A DNA stretch of 31,554 nt from assembly GCA_900769055.1 (NCBI GenBank), contig CAAGFF010000203.1, positions 1 through 31,554 of the forward strand, in the 5' to 3' direction. The DNA is from an uncultured Prevotella sp. Its GTDB lineage: Bacteria > Bacteroidota > Bacteroidia > Bacteroidales > Bacteroidaceae. This document shows, in pieces, positions 1-7,800 of this stretch (positions are counted from its first letter, which is position 1; each line of letters opens with the position of its first letter). The notes beneath the pieces were generated by a model. The model had not been told where the DNA came from and searched no databases. It was given only the letters and a program-made list of their open reading frames with translations. The translations under genes and the position numbers were made by a program.

Positions 1-26
1 AGACCGCACAAAAACAGCGTTTTTTT

Positions 27-81
27 GAGTAAGCGTCTCCACGATGGCGTATTGCGTCGTCGTGGAGACGCTTACTTTTTT
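27..81 (+). terminator. Rho-independent terminator of a gene left of the window
   Basis: A 16-base perfect inverted repeat (29-44 pairs with 60-75, 15-base loop, one more A-T pair outside) is followed directly by a run of T at 76-81. The T run lies on the plus-strand side, so it would stop rightward transcription entering from beyond the left edge. The stem is much longer than in a typical terminator, so the DNA could also serve as a recombination or protein-binding palindrome. Confidence 0.65.
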
Positions 82-93
82 GATGTCGATGTC

Positions 94-179
94 GGTGACA
101 GCAAAAATCGTCTGTCACCCATCTGTCACCATGATAACGCATTGATAATAAACAATTTAAATATCAATGGTGACAGATG
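94..179. repeat. Two adjacent stem-loops built from a GGTGACAG motif
   Basis: GGTGACAG (94-101) pairs with CTGTCACC (112-119) in a short hairpin. Directly next to it, a 13-base perfect inverted repeat (120-132 with 167-179) has the same TGTCACC core; a further four pairs (GATA/TATC) extend it after a one-base bulge. The motif thus occurs four times in alternating orientation within 86 bases. No gene covers this stretch. Its function is unknown; it could be a tandem operator or a small structured repeat. Confidence 0.5.
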
Positions 180-259
180 ACAGTAAATTGTAAAATTGTT
201 ACGCGCGCGAGAAGAACGTATATGAATAAAATGATTAGAAGCAAAGGATATAAAGGAGC

Positions 260-296
260 AAAAAAGACTGAGCCGTTACTTGGTTACTTCACGGCT
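260..296 (-). terminator. Probable terminator of the TraB/GumN-family gene
   Basis: On the minus strand a six-base stem (AGCCGT/ACGGCT, 291-296 and 271-276) spans the stop codon of the gene ending at 284. Four bases after it comes CTTTTTT (the T run is 260-265 read in reverse). The stem is short and the T run is slightly displaced, so this is a moderate call. Confidence 0.45.
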
Positions 297-1192
297 TCAA
301 CGGTATAGCCTGCATCACGTAACAGCTTGAGCAGTCCCTTGTCACCTGGCAGATGGCCGGCACCTACGGCGAAGAATGTGGGACGTGCCTTCATGATGTC
401 TGGCATCTTTGCTGCCCAGTCGGCATTCCTGTTGTCGATTAGTCTTGCGCTCTCCTCTGGTGTGGGGTCGCATTTGTCATTTATTTTGGTGTCCATAACC
501 TTTTTTAGGGCATCAAGGTTCTGCGCATAGAAAGCCTCGGTCATCTCGTCCATCATATTTGCGTTATGTTCCTCGTTGTCAATGAGGCATATCAGTTCCT
601 CTGCCTGGCGGTCAATGGTCTTCGAGTTGAACATTATTCCTGTCTGGAAGCTGATGGTTTCCAAGCCTCCCACAGGCTCATTATTCTTCTGTGCCTGTGC
701 CTGGAAATACTGGTCGAACGTGCTTGTCGGGTCAAACTCTCCCATGTGTCTCTGCATGTACATCAGCACTGTGAGCTGGTTGGTGAGAGCAGCTGGTGTT
801 AGCTTGCCCATCTGCGCGGCCACCTGTGGATGGCTCAGTCCTACGCCCATGGTTTTCTTCAGGTAGCTGTCAACTTTTTTATACGCCTCTGCTGACAGCA
901 CGTCCTTCAGAGTCTTGCCGTCCTTCAGCATCATGCTCTCCTTCATTATCCGCATAGAGTCGGGGCACATCAGGTCGTCCCATTTCAGTTCGCCGTATAC
1001 CTGCTCGGTCTCTGTCAGGGCATCTTTCAGTCCTGGAACTTTCTCTGCAAATCCTACGTTTGCCAGATGGTGAGTGCCAATGACGTATGAGGGCTTTGCG
1101 AGGTCCTTGCCTGAAATCCTGTAAAGCAGCTGGGCGCTTGCTCCTGTGATGGCCATGACAGCTGTCATGGCAGTAATGATAATCTTTCTCAT
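284..1192 (-). CDS. TraB/GumN family secreted protein
   Basis: A 302-residue protein of the TraB/GumN (TIKI-related) family, probably exported. Residues 1-20 form a signal peptide (basic MRK start, hydrophobic core, Ala-Ser-Ala before Q21). The family landmarks are visible: GTHH at 39-42 near the start and GAGHLPG near residues 276-282, the two segments that carry the conserved GxxH-type residues. Some eukaryotic relatives (TIKI) are metalloproteases; the activity of bacterial members is not settled, so no reaction is assigned. The gene lies 25 bases after the SIMPL gene on the same strand and has no promoter of its own that I can see, so it is probably the second gene of that unit. The length is normal for the family and the reading frame is intact. 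Confidence 0.85.
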   Translation of the reverse strand: MRKIIITAMTAVMAITGASAQLLYRISGKDLAKPSYVIGTHHLANVGFAEKVPGLKDALTETEQVYGELKWDDLMCPDSMRIMKESMMLKDGKTLKDVLSAEAYKKVDSYLKKTMGVGLSHPQVAAQMGKLTPAALTNQLTVLMYMQRHMGEFDPTSTFDQYFQAQAQKNNEPVGGLETISFQTGIMFNSKTIDRQAEELICLIDNEEHNANMMDEMTEAFYAQNLDALKKVMDTKINDKCDPTPEESARLIDNRNADWAAKMPDIMKARPTFFAVGAGHLPGDKGLLKLLRDAGYTVEAVK

Positions 1193-1217
1193 TGTCGTTA
1201 TTTGTGGTTGGTGTTTT

Positions 1218-1931
1218 TTAGTCTTTCAGTGAGTAGGTAATGGTTGTCACTACCCTTACCTTTTTAATATATGGTGTGTTAGGGTCGCGGTCGTCAATGG
1301 AAAACTGGCCCTGGTCGGCCCTGACAATCTTGCTGATGTTGCTGTTGCTGTTTTTTGCAAACTGCATGGCCGTGGTCTCCGCGTTCTTAATGGCTTCCTC
1401 CATCATCTGGGGTTTCATCTTCTGGAATGCCACATACTCGTAAGTCGTCCTGTTATCGTAACCACCGTCAACAACAGCAACACCCTGCTTGAGCAGTTCG
1501 CCCTGTCGCGCCATGATGCTTCTGACGAGCTTGACGTTGGTTGATGTCACCGTGATGATCGAGGTGATGTTGTAGCGATAGGCTCTCGTGTTGTTGTTGT
1601 ACTGGTCGGCATTGAGGTCAATGACGTAAGGTGCTCCTGTGCTAATCTCGCTGTCCTTGATGCCGTTTTGTTTAAGAAACGCCTTTACCTTTGCCGTTGT
1701 GGCGTTGATACGTGAGTACAGCTCAGGCAGGTCGTTGCCGAGTTCCTTTGTCGGTATAGGCCATGTCACCTTGTCTGCCTCCACTTCCTTTTCGGAAAGT
1801 CCTTTCACTGTGACTATGCGGTCTTTGTTGACAAAATCGTCGATGCCCCACCTGAGGCACAGGCCGAGGAAGGCGATGCTGGCTGCTATGAGCAGGGCCG
1901 AAAGGGTTTTTGAATTGAATTCCATAGACAT
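1218..1931 (-). CDS. SIMPL (DUF541) domain protein, membrane-anchored
   Basis: A 237-residue protein with one N-terminal hydrophobic segment (about residues 8-25, signal anchor) followed by a SIMPL/DUF541 domain: VTVKGLSEKEVEADK at its beginning and VVTTITYSL at its end are typical. SIMPL proteins sit in the periplasm or outer envelope; their biochemical role is poorly defined. The open frame continues upstream to 2078, but that extension runs through the promoter at 1956-1986, so translation must start after it. The first ATG is at 1931; another in-frame ATG at 1925 is equally acceptable. It is the first gene of a unit with the TraB/GumN gene. Confidence 0.8.
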   Translation of the reverse strand: MSMEFNSKTLSALLIAASIAFLGLCLRWGIDDFVNKDRIVTVKGLSEKEVEADKVTWPIPTKELGNDLPELYSRINATTAKVKAFLKQNGIKDSEISTGAPYVIDLNADQYNNNTRAYRYNITSIITVTSTNVKLVRSIMARQGELLKQGVAVVDGGYDNRTTYEYVAFQKMKPQMMEEAIKNAETTAMQFAKNSNSNISKIVRADQGQFSIDDRDPNTPYIKKVRVVTTITYSLKD

Positions 1932-1955
1932 TACTGTTTTGATGATTGTGTGCTG

Positions 1956-1986
1956 CAAAGATAGTGCAAACGAGCGATATGTCAAA
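1956..1986 (-). promoter_or_regulatory. Bacteroidetes-type promoter for the SIMPL/TraB unit
   Basis: On the minus strand TTTG (1983-1986) is followed after exactly 19 bases by TATCTTTG (1956-1963). This matches the known Bacteroides -33/-7 consensus (TTTG, N19-21, TAnnTTTG). It forms one arm of a 20-base perfect inverted repeat with the plus-strand promoter (1955-1974 against 2017-2036). Confidence 0.85.
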
Positions 1987-2003
1987 ACAAAAAAAGACAT
2001 TTT

Positions 2004-2035
2004 TTTGGTTGTTTCACTCGTTTGCACTATCTTTG
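2004..2035 (+). promoter_or_regulatory. Bacteroidetes-type promoter, divergent partner
   Basis: TTTG at 2004-2007, 20 bases, then TATCTTTG at 2028-2035. It points right, towards the pseudogene at 2091 and the regulator gene at 2418, which has no other clear promoter. The -33 elements of this promoter and its divergent partner are only 17 bases apart, so the two polymerases would compete for the same DNA. Confidence 0.85.
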
Positions 2036-2090
2036 CAAAAGGATAGGTGTAGTGCCTGTTTAGATGATAGAAGGACAAACATCAAAAGCT

Positions 2091-2401
2091 ATGGAGAAGA
2101 TTAAATTGCCACCGTATGGCATTTCAAACTATAGGCAGATTAAACGTAACGGAATTTACATGGTTGATAAGACCATGAATCCCTACTACCTTGTATGCCC
2201 GGAAGTTGAACTTAACCATGGCTACTGTGACTTCTTCCTGCTGCCAGATATCACCTGCTATCTCGACGTGCGCCACTCTTATATCATCGAGCTGAAGTAC
2301 CTGCCCATGACAGTAACCGAAGCACGGGGCTTCACCTCATCATTGCCCAAATTAAAGGCTACGACCTTGTAAGACTGGACAAGGTGGAACTGCCCCAGTA
2401 A
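2091..2401 (+). pseudogene. Remnant of an AAA-ATPase-like / PD-(D/E)XK family gene
   Basis: The start (KLPPYGISNYRQI...YMVDKT) is the N-terminus of the large Bacteroidetes family combining an AAA-ATPase-like domain with a C-terminal PD-(D/E)XK nuclease domain (AAA-ATPase_like/PDDEXK_9). It jumps directly to the C-terminal part (ELNHGYCDFFLLPD...YIIELKYLP), so nearly all of the ATPase domain is deleted. Near 2335 the frame shifts: the expected ending (LHLIIAQIKGYDLVRLDKVELPQ, split here into its two ends LHLIIAQIKG and YDLVRLDKVELPQ) continues in another frame to a TAA at 2399-2401. Intact members exceed 500 residues; only about 100 codons remain. With both an internal deletion and a frameshift I regard it as dead. 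Confidence 0.8.
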
Positions 2402-2417
2402 CTAAAAAACTACTGAC

Positions 2418-4178
2418 ATGAAGATGTGTCTTACCCATTGCAAACAGGCTTTACGGATAACGGTAGCTCTCATCGTTCTTTGGAACCTATGTGCGTCATC
2501 TGTTAATGCATTTGCCTCGAAAAACGGTCTGAGTCAGAGCACGTATAGAAGATACTATTCGATGTCATCGGGCCGTTTGCAGGAACTTGGCGCAAAATGG
2601 CTTGAGAAACACGAAACCCATGACAGTGCCTTGATGGTTCTCACAATTCTTTCAGAGAGGAAAACCAATAAGAAGGATGAGGCTTTACTGAAAGCGAAAT
2701 CTCTTAACGACTTGGGCTTCCTCTATTCTTATTATTATTATGACTTTAAGGAAGCGTATAGAACACTCCAAAAGGCTGATGAGCTATGCGAGGAGTTTGG
2801 CTTCTATACGTTGAGACCATTGGTGGAACTAAATCTTGCCAACCTCATTTATAATAACGACAGACTCTATGAGCCTTTTGAGATAGACGAGTCTTTTGAC
2901 ATGTACAAGAGAGCCTTCTTCCATTCTGTACAGGTTAAGAACAACCGTCAGTTACTGATGATATTCGAGAATCTTCTTTGTGTGGCCTTCTACCATGAAC
3001 GCATAGACAGGATGAAAGATGTTGTTGCCAAGTTCAGGCAGATAGACATACCAGACAGCGTGGAGTTTAAGCGGTTCGTTATGACACATCTTGATGGGGT
3101 GTTGGCCTATGCCAGCGGTGATATAGAGAGGGCTATTGCTGATGCCCAAGCTATGAGGACGGCTGTAGGCAACGGTGAGTCAAGAAACCGCCATCTGATA
3201 AACTGCTACTTTTTTGAGTGCCGTTGTGAAATGAGAAGAGGAAGTATGTCCAATTCCCTCTACGCATGTAAGCAAGCTTTTGCCCTGGCGGAACAGCATG
3301 GGGAGAAAGATGCCTTAATGCTTCTGCATCGTGAGTTGGAGAATATCTTCCGTAGATTGGGTAATATCAGGGAAGCTGAGAATAATCGTTATCAGTATCT
3401 GTCGTACAAGGACTCTATTCTGAATGACTGTCAGATGGGCAAGGTTAAGAAGATGAAATTCGTTAAGGAACTTGAAGATGTTAATATTGTTGTGAAGGAC
3501 CTTGAGCAGAGAGACAGAATACAGCATAAGGTGATGTTGTGGATGATAGCGGTAATTATACTTCTTATACTTCTGGTATCAGCTTTGATTTATTTCGGAA
3601 GGATATTGCAGAGAAAGAATACCTCATTGTACAGGTCATACCAAGAGATATTAAAGAAAGAAGAGGAGCAAAACAGGTTACTTAAGGAACTGTCGGATGA
3701 TGGCTGTAGAGATAGTGTGATGACAGGACCTGTCCCGTCAGATAATTCCGAGACAGCACTTAGGGGAGAAACAAAATACAAATATTCCGTATTGGATGAC
3801 ACCATGAAAAAAACATTGTGGGACAAGGTGCTTCATGTGATGACAACCTCGCCAGAAATCTATTCCCCAAACTTCTCTGCCACAAGGCTTGCTGACCTTG
3901 CCGGTGGAATGCAATTGGTACATCTTTCGCAACTCATCGGTGAGAAGACTGGTAGTAATTTCTATAATTTCCTGTGCAAATACCGTATACGGGAGGCTTG
4001 CCGCATGATGAACAGCGACAAAGCACAAGCTTGGACGGTGGAGGGAATAAGCATGCAGACAGGCTTCAAGTCAAGAAGCAATTTCTCAACAAACTTCAAG
4101 AGAATAGTGGGTATGACACCTGCCCAGTATATGAAAGAAGCAAGAAAAACAGACACTTCACAATGTGATTTTTATTGA
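2418..4178 (+). CDS. Membrane-anchored TPR regulator with AraC-type HTH domain
   Basis: A 586-residue one-component transcription regulator held in the inner membrane. In order: signal/anchor segment (residues 1-32), a helical region of TPR-like repeats facing the periplasm (about 35-345), a charged coiled-coil stretch, a strong transmembrane helix (about 372-394), a second coiled coil (about 395-425), a linker, and an AraC-family double helix-turn-helix (about 463-575; MTPAQYMKEAR is the usual end of its second half). There is no kinase or receiver domain, so the periplasmic signal would pass directly to the DNA-binding end, resembling hybrid two-component regulators stripped of their phosphorelay. 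It starts 16 bases after the pseudogene and lies just upstream of three secreted-protein genes on the same strand, making them its likely targets (inference). The ligand is unknown. Confidence 0.85.
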   Translation: MKMCLTHCKQALRITVALIVLWNLCASSVNAFASKNGLSQSTYRRYYSMSSGRLQELGAKWLEKHETHDSALMVLTILSERKTNKKDEALLKAKSLNDLGFLYSYYYYDFKEAYRTLQKADELCEEFGFYTLRPLVELNLANLIYNNDRLYEPFEIDESFDMYKRAFFHSVQVKNNRQLLMIFENLLCVAFYHERIDRMKDVVAKFRQIDIPDSVEFKRFVMTHLDGVLAYASGDIERAIADAQAMRTAVGNGESRNRHLINCYFFECRCEMRRGSMSNSLYACKQAFALAEQHGEKDALMLLHRELENIFRRLGNIREAENNRYQYLSYKDSILNDCQMGKVKKMKFVKELEDVNIVVKDLEQRDRIQHKVMLWMIAVIILLILLVSALIYFGRILQRKNTSLYRSYQEILKKEEEQNRLLKELSDDGCRDSVMTGPVPSDNSETALRGETKYKYSVLDDTMKKTLWDKVLHVMTTSPEIYSPNFSATRLADLAGGMQLVHLSQLIGEKTGSNFYNFLCKYRIREACRMMNSDKAQAWTVEGISMQTGFKSRSNFSTNFKRIVGMTPAQYMKEARKTDTSQCDFY

Positions 4179-4249
4179 TACGGATGTTCTTTTAGCTTAA
4201 ACGCACACCTTGGCGGACGTTGTTGGGAAAAAGATAATATCACATTTGT

Positions 4250-4257
4250 TACCTTTG
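4250..4257 (+). promoter_or_regulatory. Possible -7 element before the secreted-protein genes
   Basis: TACCTTTG fits the TAnnTTTG consensus and lies 37 bases before the start at 4295. No TTTG stands at the normal 19-21 base distance (only a TTG about 24 bases upstream). A weak -33 element would fit a promoter that depends on an activator such as the regulator encoded just upstream. Confidence 0.45.
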
Positions 4258-4294
4258 CGGATGATTACCGTAAGTTTAACAAATACATATTATT

Positions 4295-5296
4295 ATGACA
4301 CAAACTCTATCTTCTAAATTACGTACCATGGTGACATCAGCTGTTGTGCTGTTGTCTGTGCAAGCACTCTATGCATTTGATGTCAAGGAGGTTGTTCCAG
4401 CCAACAGAACGGAGGTCACTTCTCTGTCAACTATCACGATAAAGCTGGATGCTCCATTGGGTGAGTGGCAGCCCGAGCCATACGCCTTACCAATAAACAA
4501 TGCTCCCTTGTCCTATCAGGCCATCGTGCATTTGCAGGATTTCTCTGACGAGATTACAATTACCATTGAACCGGAACTCGATCTCCCAGGAACATACGAA
4601 ATTGTTATCCCAAGGGAATATATTTGGGACAAGAATTTCGATTATCTGCCCGAAACACATCTGGTATATGTCGTAAACAGTGGTGTTACCCCTCCAGAGG
4701 ATTTGGTGAAATATGACTTGGAATGCTCGTCCATCACTCCTGAGCCAGGACGTGTAAGTACGCCTTTGTCCAAAATCTCATTTCAGTATGACAATCCCAT
4801 TTTCGTTACAGAAGAGACAGAGATGCGCCATGTGCGCGGAAGGCTATATAACGAATACGACATGGCCGTGGCCAATGGCGTAGTAAAGAAGGCATCAGAC
4901 AATGTGGTTGAGGTGGAATTAAGCCAGACAATCAAGACTAAAGGAAACTATACTTTTGTCATAGAGAAAGGAGTTATCGGTGATACCAGTTGGTATCAGG
5001 ACAATTCCAAGGGACATGCCAACGATGAGATACGTATAGAATATGCCTTGGATGCAAGTACTTCCGTCGATGATGTCAGGACGGGAAGTGTGGAGGTGTG
5101 CACCGATGGGAACCAGATAGTAGTCAGTGGTGTATCCGACAATACGCCTGTATTGCTTTATGCCGCTTCGGGTATGCTATTAGGGAATACAGTTACTGAT
5201 GCTTCTCAAGTTGTGTTCGAGGGCCTTGCACCAGGCGTTTATTTAGTGAAGGTTGGCGGCTTGGTTAAGAAAGTGTCTGTAAATGCAATACGTTGA
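4295..5296 (+). CDS. Secreted protein, two Ig-like repeats and T9SS-like tail
   Basis: A 333-residue exported protein of unknown function. A signal peptide covers residues 1-28 (ending LYA before FDV). Two related all-beta modules follow: about 29-130, beginning VKEVVPANRTEV, and about 140-252, beginning SSITPEPGRVST. Each pairs an N-terminal proline-rich strand with a later GTYEIVIP or GNYTFVIE strand, resembling Big/SbsA-type Ig-like domains. The last roughly 70 residues (PVLLYAASGMLLGN...LAPGVYLVKVGGLVKKVSV) look like a T9SS type A sorting domain, which would route the protein through the outer membrane and be cleaved on export. The first of three secreted-protein genes downstream of the AraC-type regulator; 116 bases separate it from that gene. 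Confidence 0.75.
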   Translation: MTQTLSSKLRTMVTSAVVLLSVQALYAFDVKEVVPANRTEVTSLSTITIKLDAPLGEWQPEPYALPINNAPLSYQAIVHLQDFSDEITITIEPELDLPGTYEIVIPREYIWDKNFDYLPETHLVYVVNSGVTPPEDLVKYDLECSSITPEPGRVSTPLSKISFQYDNPIFVTEETEMRHVRGRLYNEYDMAVANGVVKKASDNVVEVELSQTIKTKGNYTFVIEKGVIGDTSWYQDNSKGHANDEIRIEYALDASTSVDDVRTGSVEVCTDGNQIVVSGVSDNTPVLLYAASGMLLGNTVTDASQVVFEGLAPGVYLVKVGGLVKKVSVNAIR

Positions 5297-5336
5297 TTAT
5301 TATCTTTGACTTTATTCATCTTAATGTTCTATAATA

Positions 5337-7799
5337 ATGAAAAAAACACTTTGTTTACTCATTATGTTCTCGCTGTCAGCCAATATGGTTAATGCAGCAG
5401 ACAGACGGTTGAAGAATATGCCCAAACAGCCAGAGACCGTACGGGAAGACTATACAAGTATCTACCAAAATCAGGGTGCAGTGATGCTTAACAGTCCTCA
5501 ACCCAAACAGGCATCAGGACCGACGCTCAACTATATACTTGTAGAGGAGAATTTTGACCAGTTTACAGCGGGAAGCGAGGATGCTCCCGATTTCTCGCAC
5601 CCCATAGCCAGCAGCACAGACTATGCTGTGGGTATGTGGATAGACGCTTCCAAGACAGCCAATGGCTCATGGAGCGGAAGCCTGGTGTATTCTGCCGGAG
5701 GATGCATAGCCTTGGAAGGCCCTCATGTCACAGGCTCTGCCTATCTGAATACTCCTATAGGAGATTACTCTGGCGATCTGCTGGTAACATTTAGGGCAAA
5801 GCCCTTGCAGCGTAATGGAAACCGATGCTATTTAAGCGTGTCTGCCCATTATGGAGATATCAGAATGCCTTCAGATGCGCAATGCAATGATGCCATGATG
5901 AATCTCTATCTGTCTGATAAAAACTGGACAGAGGTGAGCGTGCCGCTGAAGAACTATTCTGCCAATGCAGACGGATTTATCCAGTTCGAGCTTTCGGGCG
6001 ATGGCTGTCTGCTTCTTGATGACATCAAGATAATCACGGCACCATCTTTCATTGCAAAACCAGTACTTAGAGATGCTGTATTTAATAATGAGAGCATTAC
6101 ATTAAACTGGGATCCGGTACGTAGGGCTTACAACTATTACCTGTATCTATATAAAAAGGTGCAGATTTCTGATGAAGAACTTGACGTATACGAGGATTTT
6201 GAAAATGTGTCAGCAGACAATTCCTCTCTGCCCGACAAGTGGGAGTTCGCATACAGTAGTGGCAAGTATGCCGTTGATGGCTATGGCGTTGATGGAACCA
6301 AGGGACTGGCTTTGTATCAAGGTGACACGCTGACGGTGTACAATAACGGAACCAATTACCATAACATGCAGTTCTGGCTGCGTAGTGTGTATCCGTCCGA
6401 CGAGGTGGCTTTGGATGATTGGAATGGTGCAGTACGCATCGAGGGATATAATGGCACCAAGTGGATTCCCCTGAGTCTATACTATCTCAATGTCTTCCAT
6501 GCCTACGAGGATCCAAACAATGGTATGCCCGACTATCTGGATATGGAGGAGAGCTGCAAGGCTTATTGGTCCACATTCGCTGACAAGTACTCGAAGGTAC
6601 GTATCTACATTGAAGACTGCAATGTACCCGAGGCGTGGTTAGTGCTTGACAATTTCTCCATACAGCTGCCACCGCCATACGAGTATCAGCTGATACCAGA
6701 CTATGAGGGATATGAATATACTCTCGTTTACGAAGACAATCATTTCGACTTGCTGTTCGACAATAATGATGACAAGTACCCGTATCATGGGCTGAAGAAA
6801 GAAGACGACTATTATTATGAGCTGAAATCGCATTACGTCTACGAGAACAGCGATGCTTCCAAACAGGAGGTTAGAGGTGTGTTCAGACCACACGTAGAGG
6901 AACCAACGTCCGTTACCGATGAAGGATATGAAGCCACATGGCAGGCGGTGCCAAATGCCTCTGGTTACAGAATAGACCATTTCCAGGCAAGAACTCTCTC
7001 AGAAGATGTTGCCGACTATGCCGTGTTTGCCGAAAACTTCAGCAAGGCTGGTGGAGCCATAAAGGATCCCCGTTACTATGCGGAACTGAACAATGCCGAG
7101 GGCAGCCTTGATGATTATTGCGATAATGCGGGATGGACAGGTAAGTACAATACGTATGTCAATGGTATGCTTGGCACATCTGCTAAACTGAGCTACCTTC
7201 AATCGCCAATCATCGACCTTGGCACATCTTCGAAGGCACGCCTCCACATCTCCGCTTACGGAACCTATGGTGATGCCATTAAGATTAGTACCTCAAAGGG
7301 TTCGTGGTATGTTGGAATACCAAAAGGCAAGGAGATGGTTCATCTTGACACATGGATAGATGTTGATGTAGACCCATTAAAGTATGAGAGAATAAGATTT
7401 GAATCTGTTGATAGAATGGTAATTCTTCTCGATGAGATTCAGGTGTCAAGAGCAGTTGGACATGACGAGAGTGTGCTGACGTATGTCGGTTCGTATGATG
7501 TTGACGCTGGTAGCACAACGGTACATGTTAATACAGATGGCTCGTCAAAGGGTTACGCCTATACTGTAACGGCATACCGCGATTATGACGGCAAGAAGGT
7601 CTACTCCTCACCATCTGACAAGATGATTGTCGGAGAACCAGATGTGGTGACAGGTGTGTCTCCGGCCGTAACGTTTGAAACCAGTCGCCATGAAGTGGGA
7701 CGCTATTGTGTAGACGGTTTGCCGGTAAGCAAGACTTACAAAGGCATACAGTTTGTCAGGTATTCCGACGGCACATGCAGGAAGATAAGTGTCAGGTAA
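5337..7799 (+). CDS. Large secreted multi-domain beta protein, T9SS-like tail
   Basis: An 820-residue exported protein; signal peptide at residues 1-21 (ending VNA). Three jelly-roll-like modules, each opening with an ENFDQF/EDFENV/ENFSKA type strand, lie near residues 65-235, 280-445 and 560-705. They resemble the cleaved-adhesin/carbohydrate-binding-like domains of Porphyromonas and Prevotella surface proteins. Fibronectin III-like segments sit between them (SITLNWDPV near 245 and YEATWQAVPNASGYRI near 535), and another follows near 720-765. The C-terminus (GLPVSKTYKGIQFVRYSDG) resembles the end of a T9SS sorting domain. No catalytic motif is visible, so adhesion or glycan binding is the best guess. 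It lies 40 bases after the previous gene and one base before the next start, so the three are probably co-transcribed. Confidence 0.75.
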   Translation: MKKTLCLLIMFSLSANMVNAADRRLKNMPKQPETVREDYTSIYQNQGAVMLNSPQPKQASGPTLNYILVEENFDQFTAGSEDAPDFSHPIASSTDYAVGMWIDASKTANGSWSGSLVYSAGGCIALEGPHVTGSAYLNTPIGDYSGDLLVTFRAKPLQRNGNRCYLSVSAHYGDIRMPSDAQCNDAMMNLYLSDKNWTEVSVPLKNYSANADGFIQFELSGDGCLLLDDIKIITAPSFIAKPVLRDAVFNNESITLNWDPVRRAYNYYLYLYKKVQISDEELDVYEDFENVSADNSSLPDKWEFAYSSGKYAVDGYGVDGTKGLALYQGDTLTVYNNGTNYHNMQFWLRSVYPSDEVALDDWNGAVRIEGYNGTKWIPLSLYYLNVFHAYEDPNNGMPDYLDMEESCKAYWSTFADKYSKVRIYIEDCNVPEAWLVLDNFSIQLPPPYEYQLIPDYEGYEYTLVYEDNHFDLLFDNNDDKYPYHGLKKEDDYYYELKSHYVYENSDASKQEVRGVFRPHVEEPTSVTDEGYEATWQAVPNASGYRIDHFQARTLSEDVADYAVFAENFSKAGGAIKDPRYYAELNNAEGSLDDYCDNAGWTGKYNTYVNGMLGTSAKLSYLQSPIIDLGTSSKARLHISAYGTYGDAIKISTSKGSWYVGIPKGKEMVHLDTWIDVDVDPLKYERIRFESVDRMVILLDEIQVSRAVGHDESVLTYVGSYDVDAGSTTVHVNTDGSSKGYAYTVTAYRDYDGKKVYSSPSDKMIVGEPDVVTGVSPAVTFETSRHEVGRYCVDGLPVSKTYKGIQFVRYSDGTCRKISVR

Positions 7800-7800
7800 G

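Noticed and set aside
1932..2078. N-terminal extension of the SIMPL gene frame
   Set aside because: It runs through the promoter and the inverted repeat; the similar peptides seen here and before cca and metF arise from the repeated promoter DNA, not from a shared protein segment.
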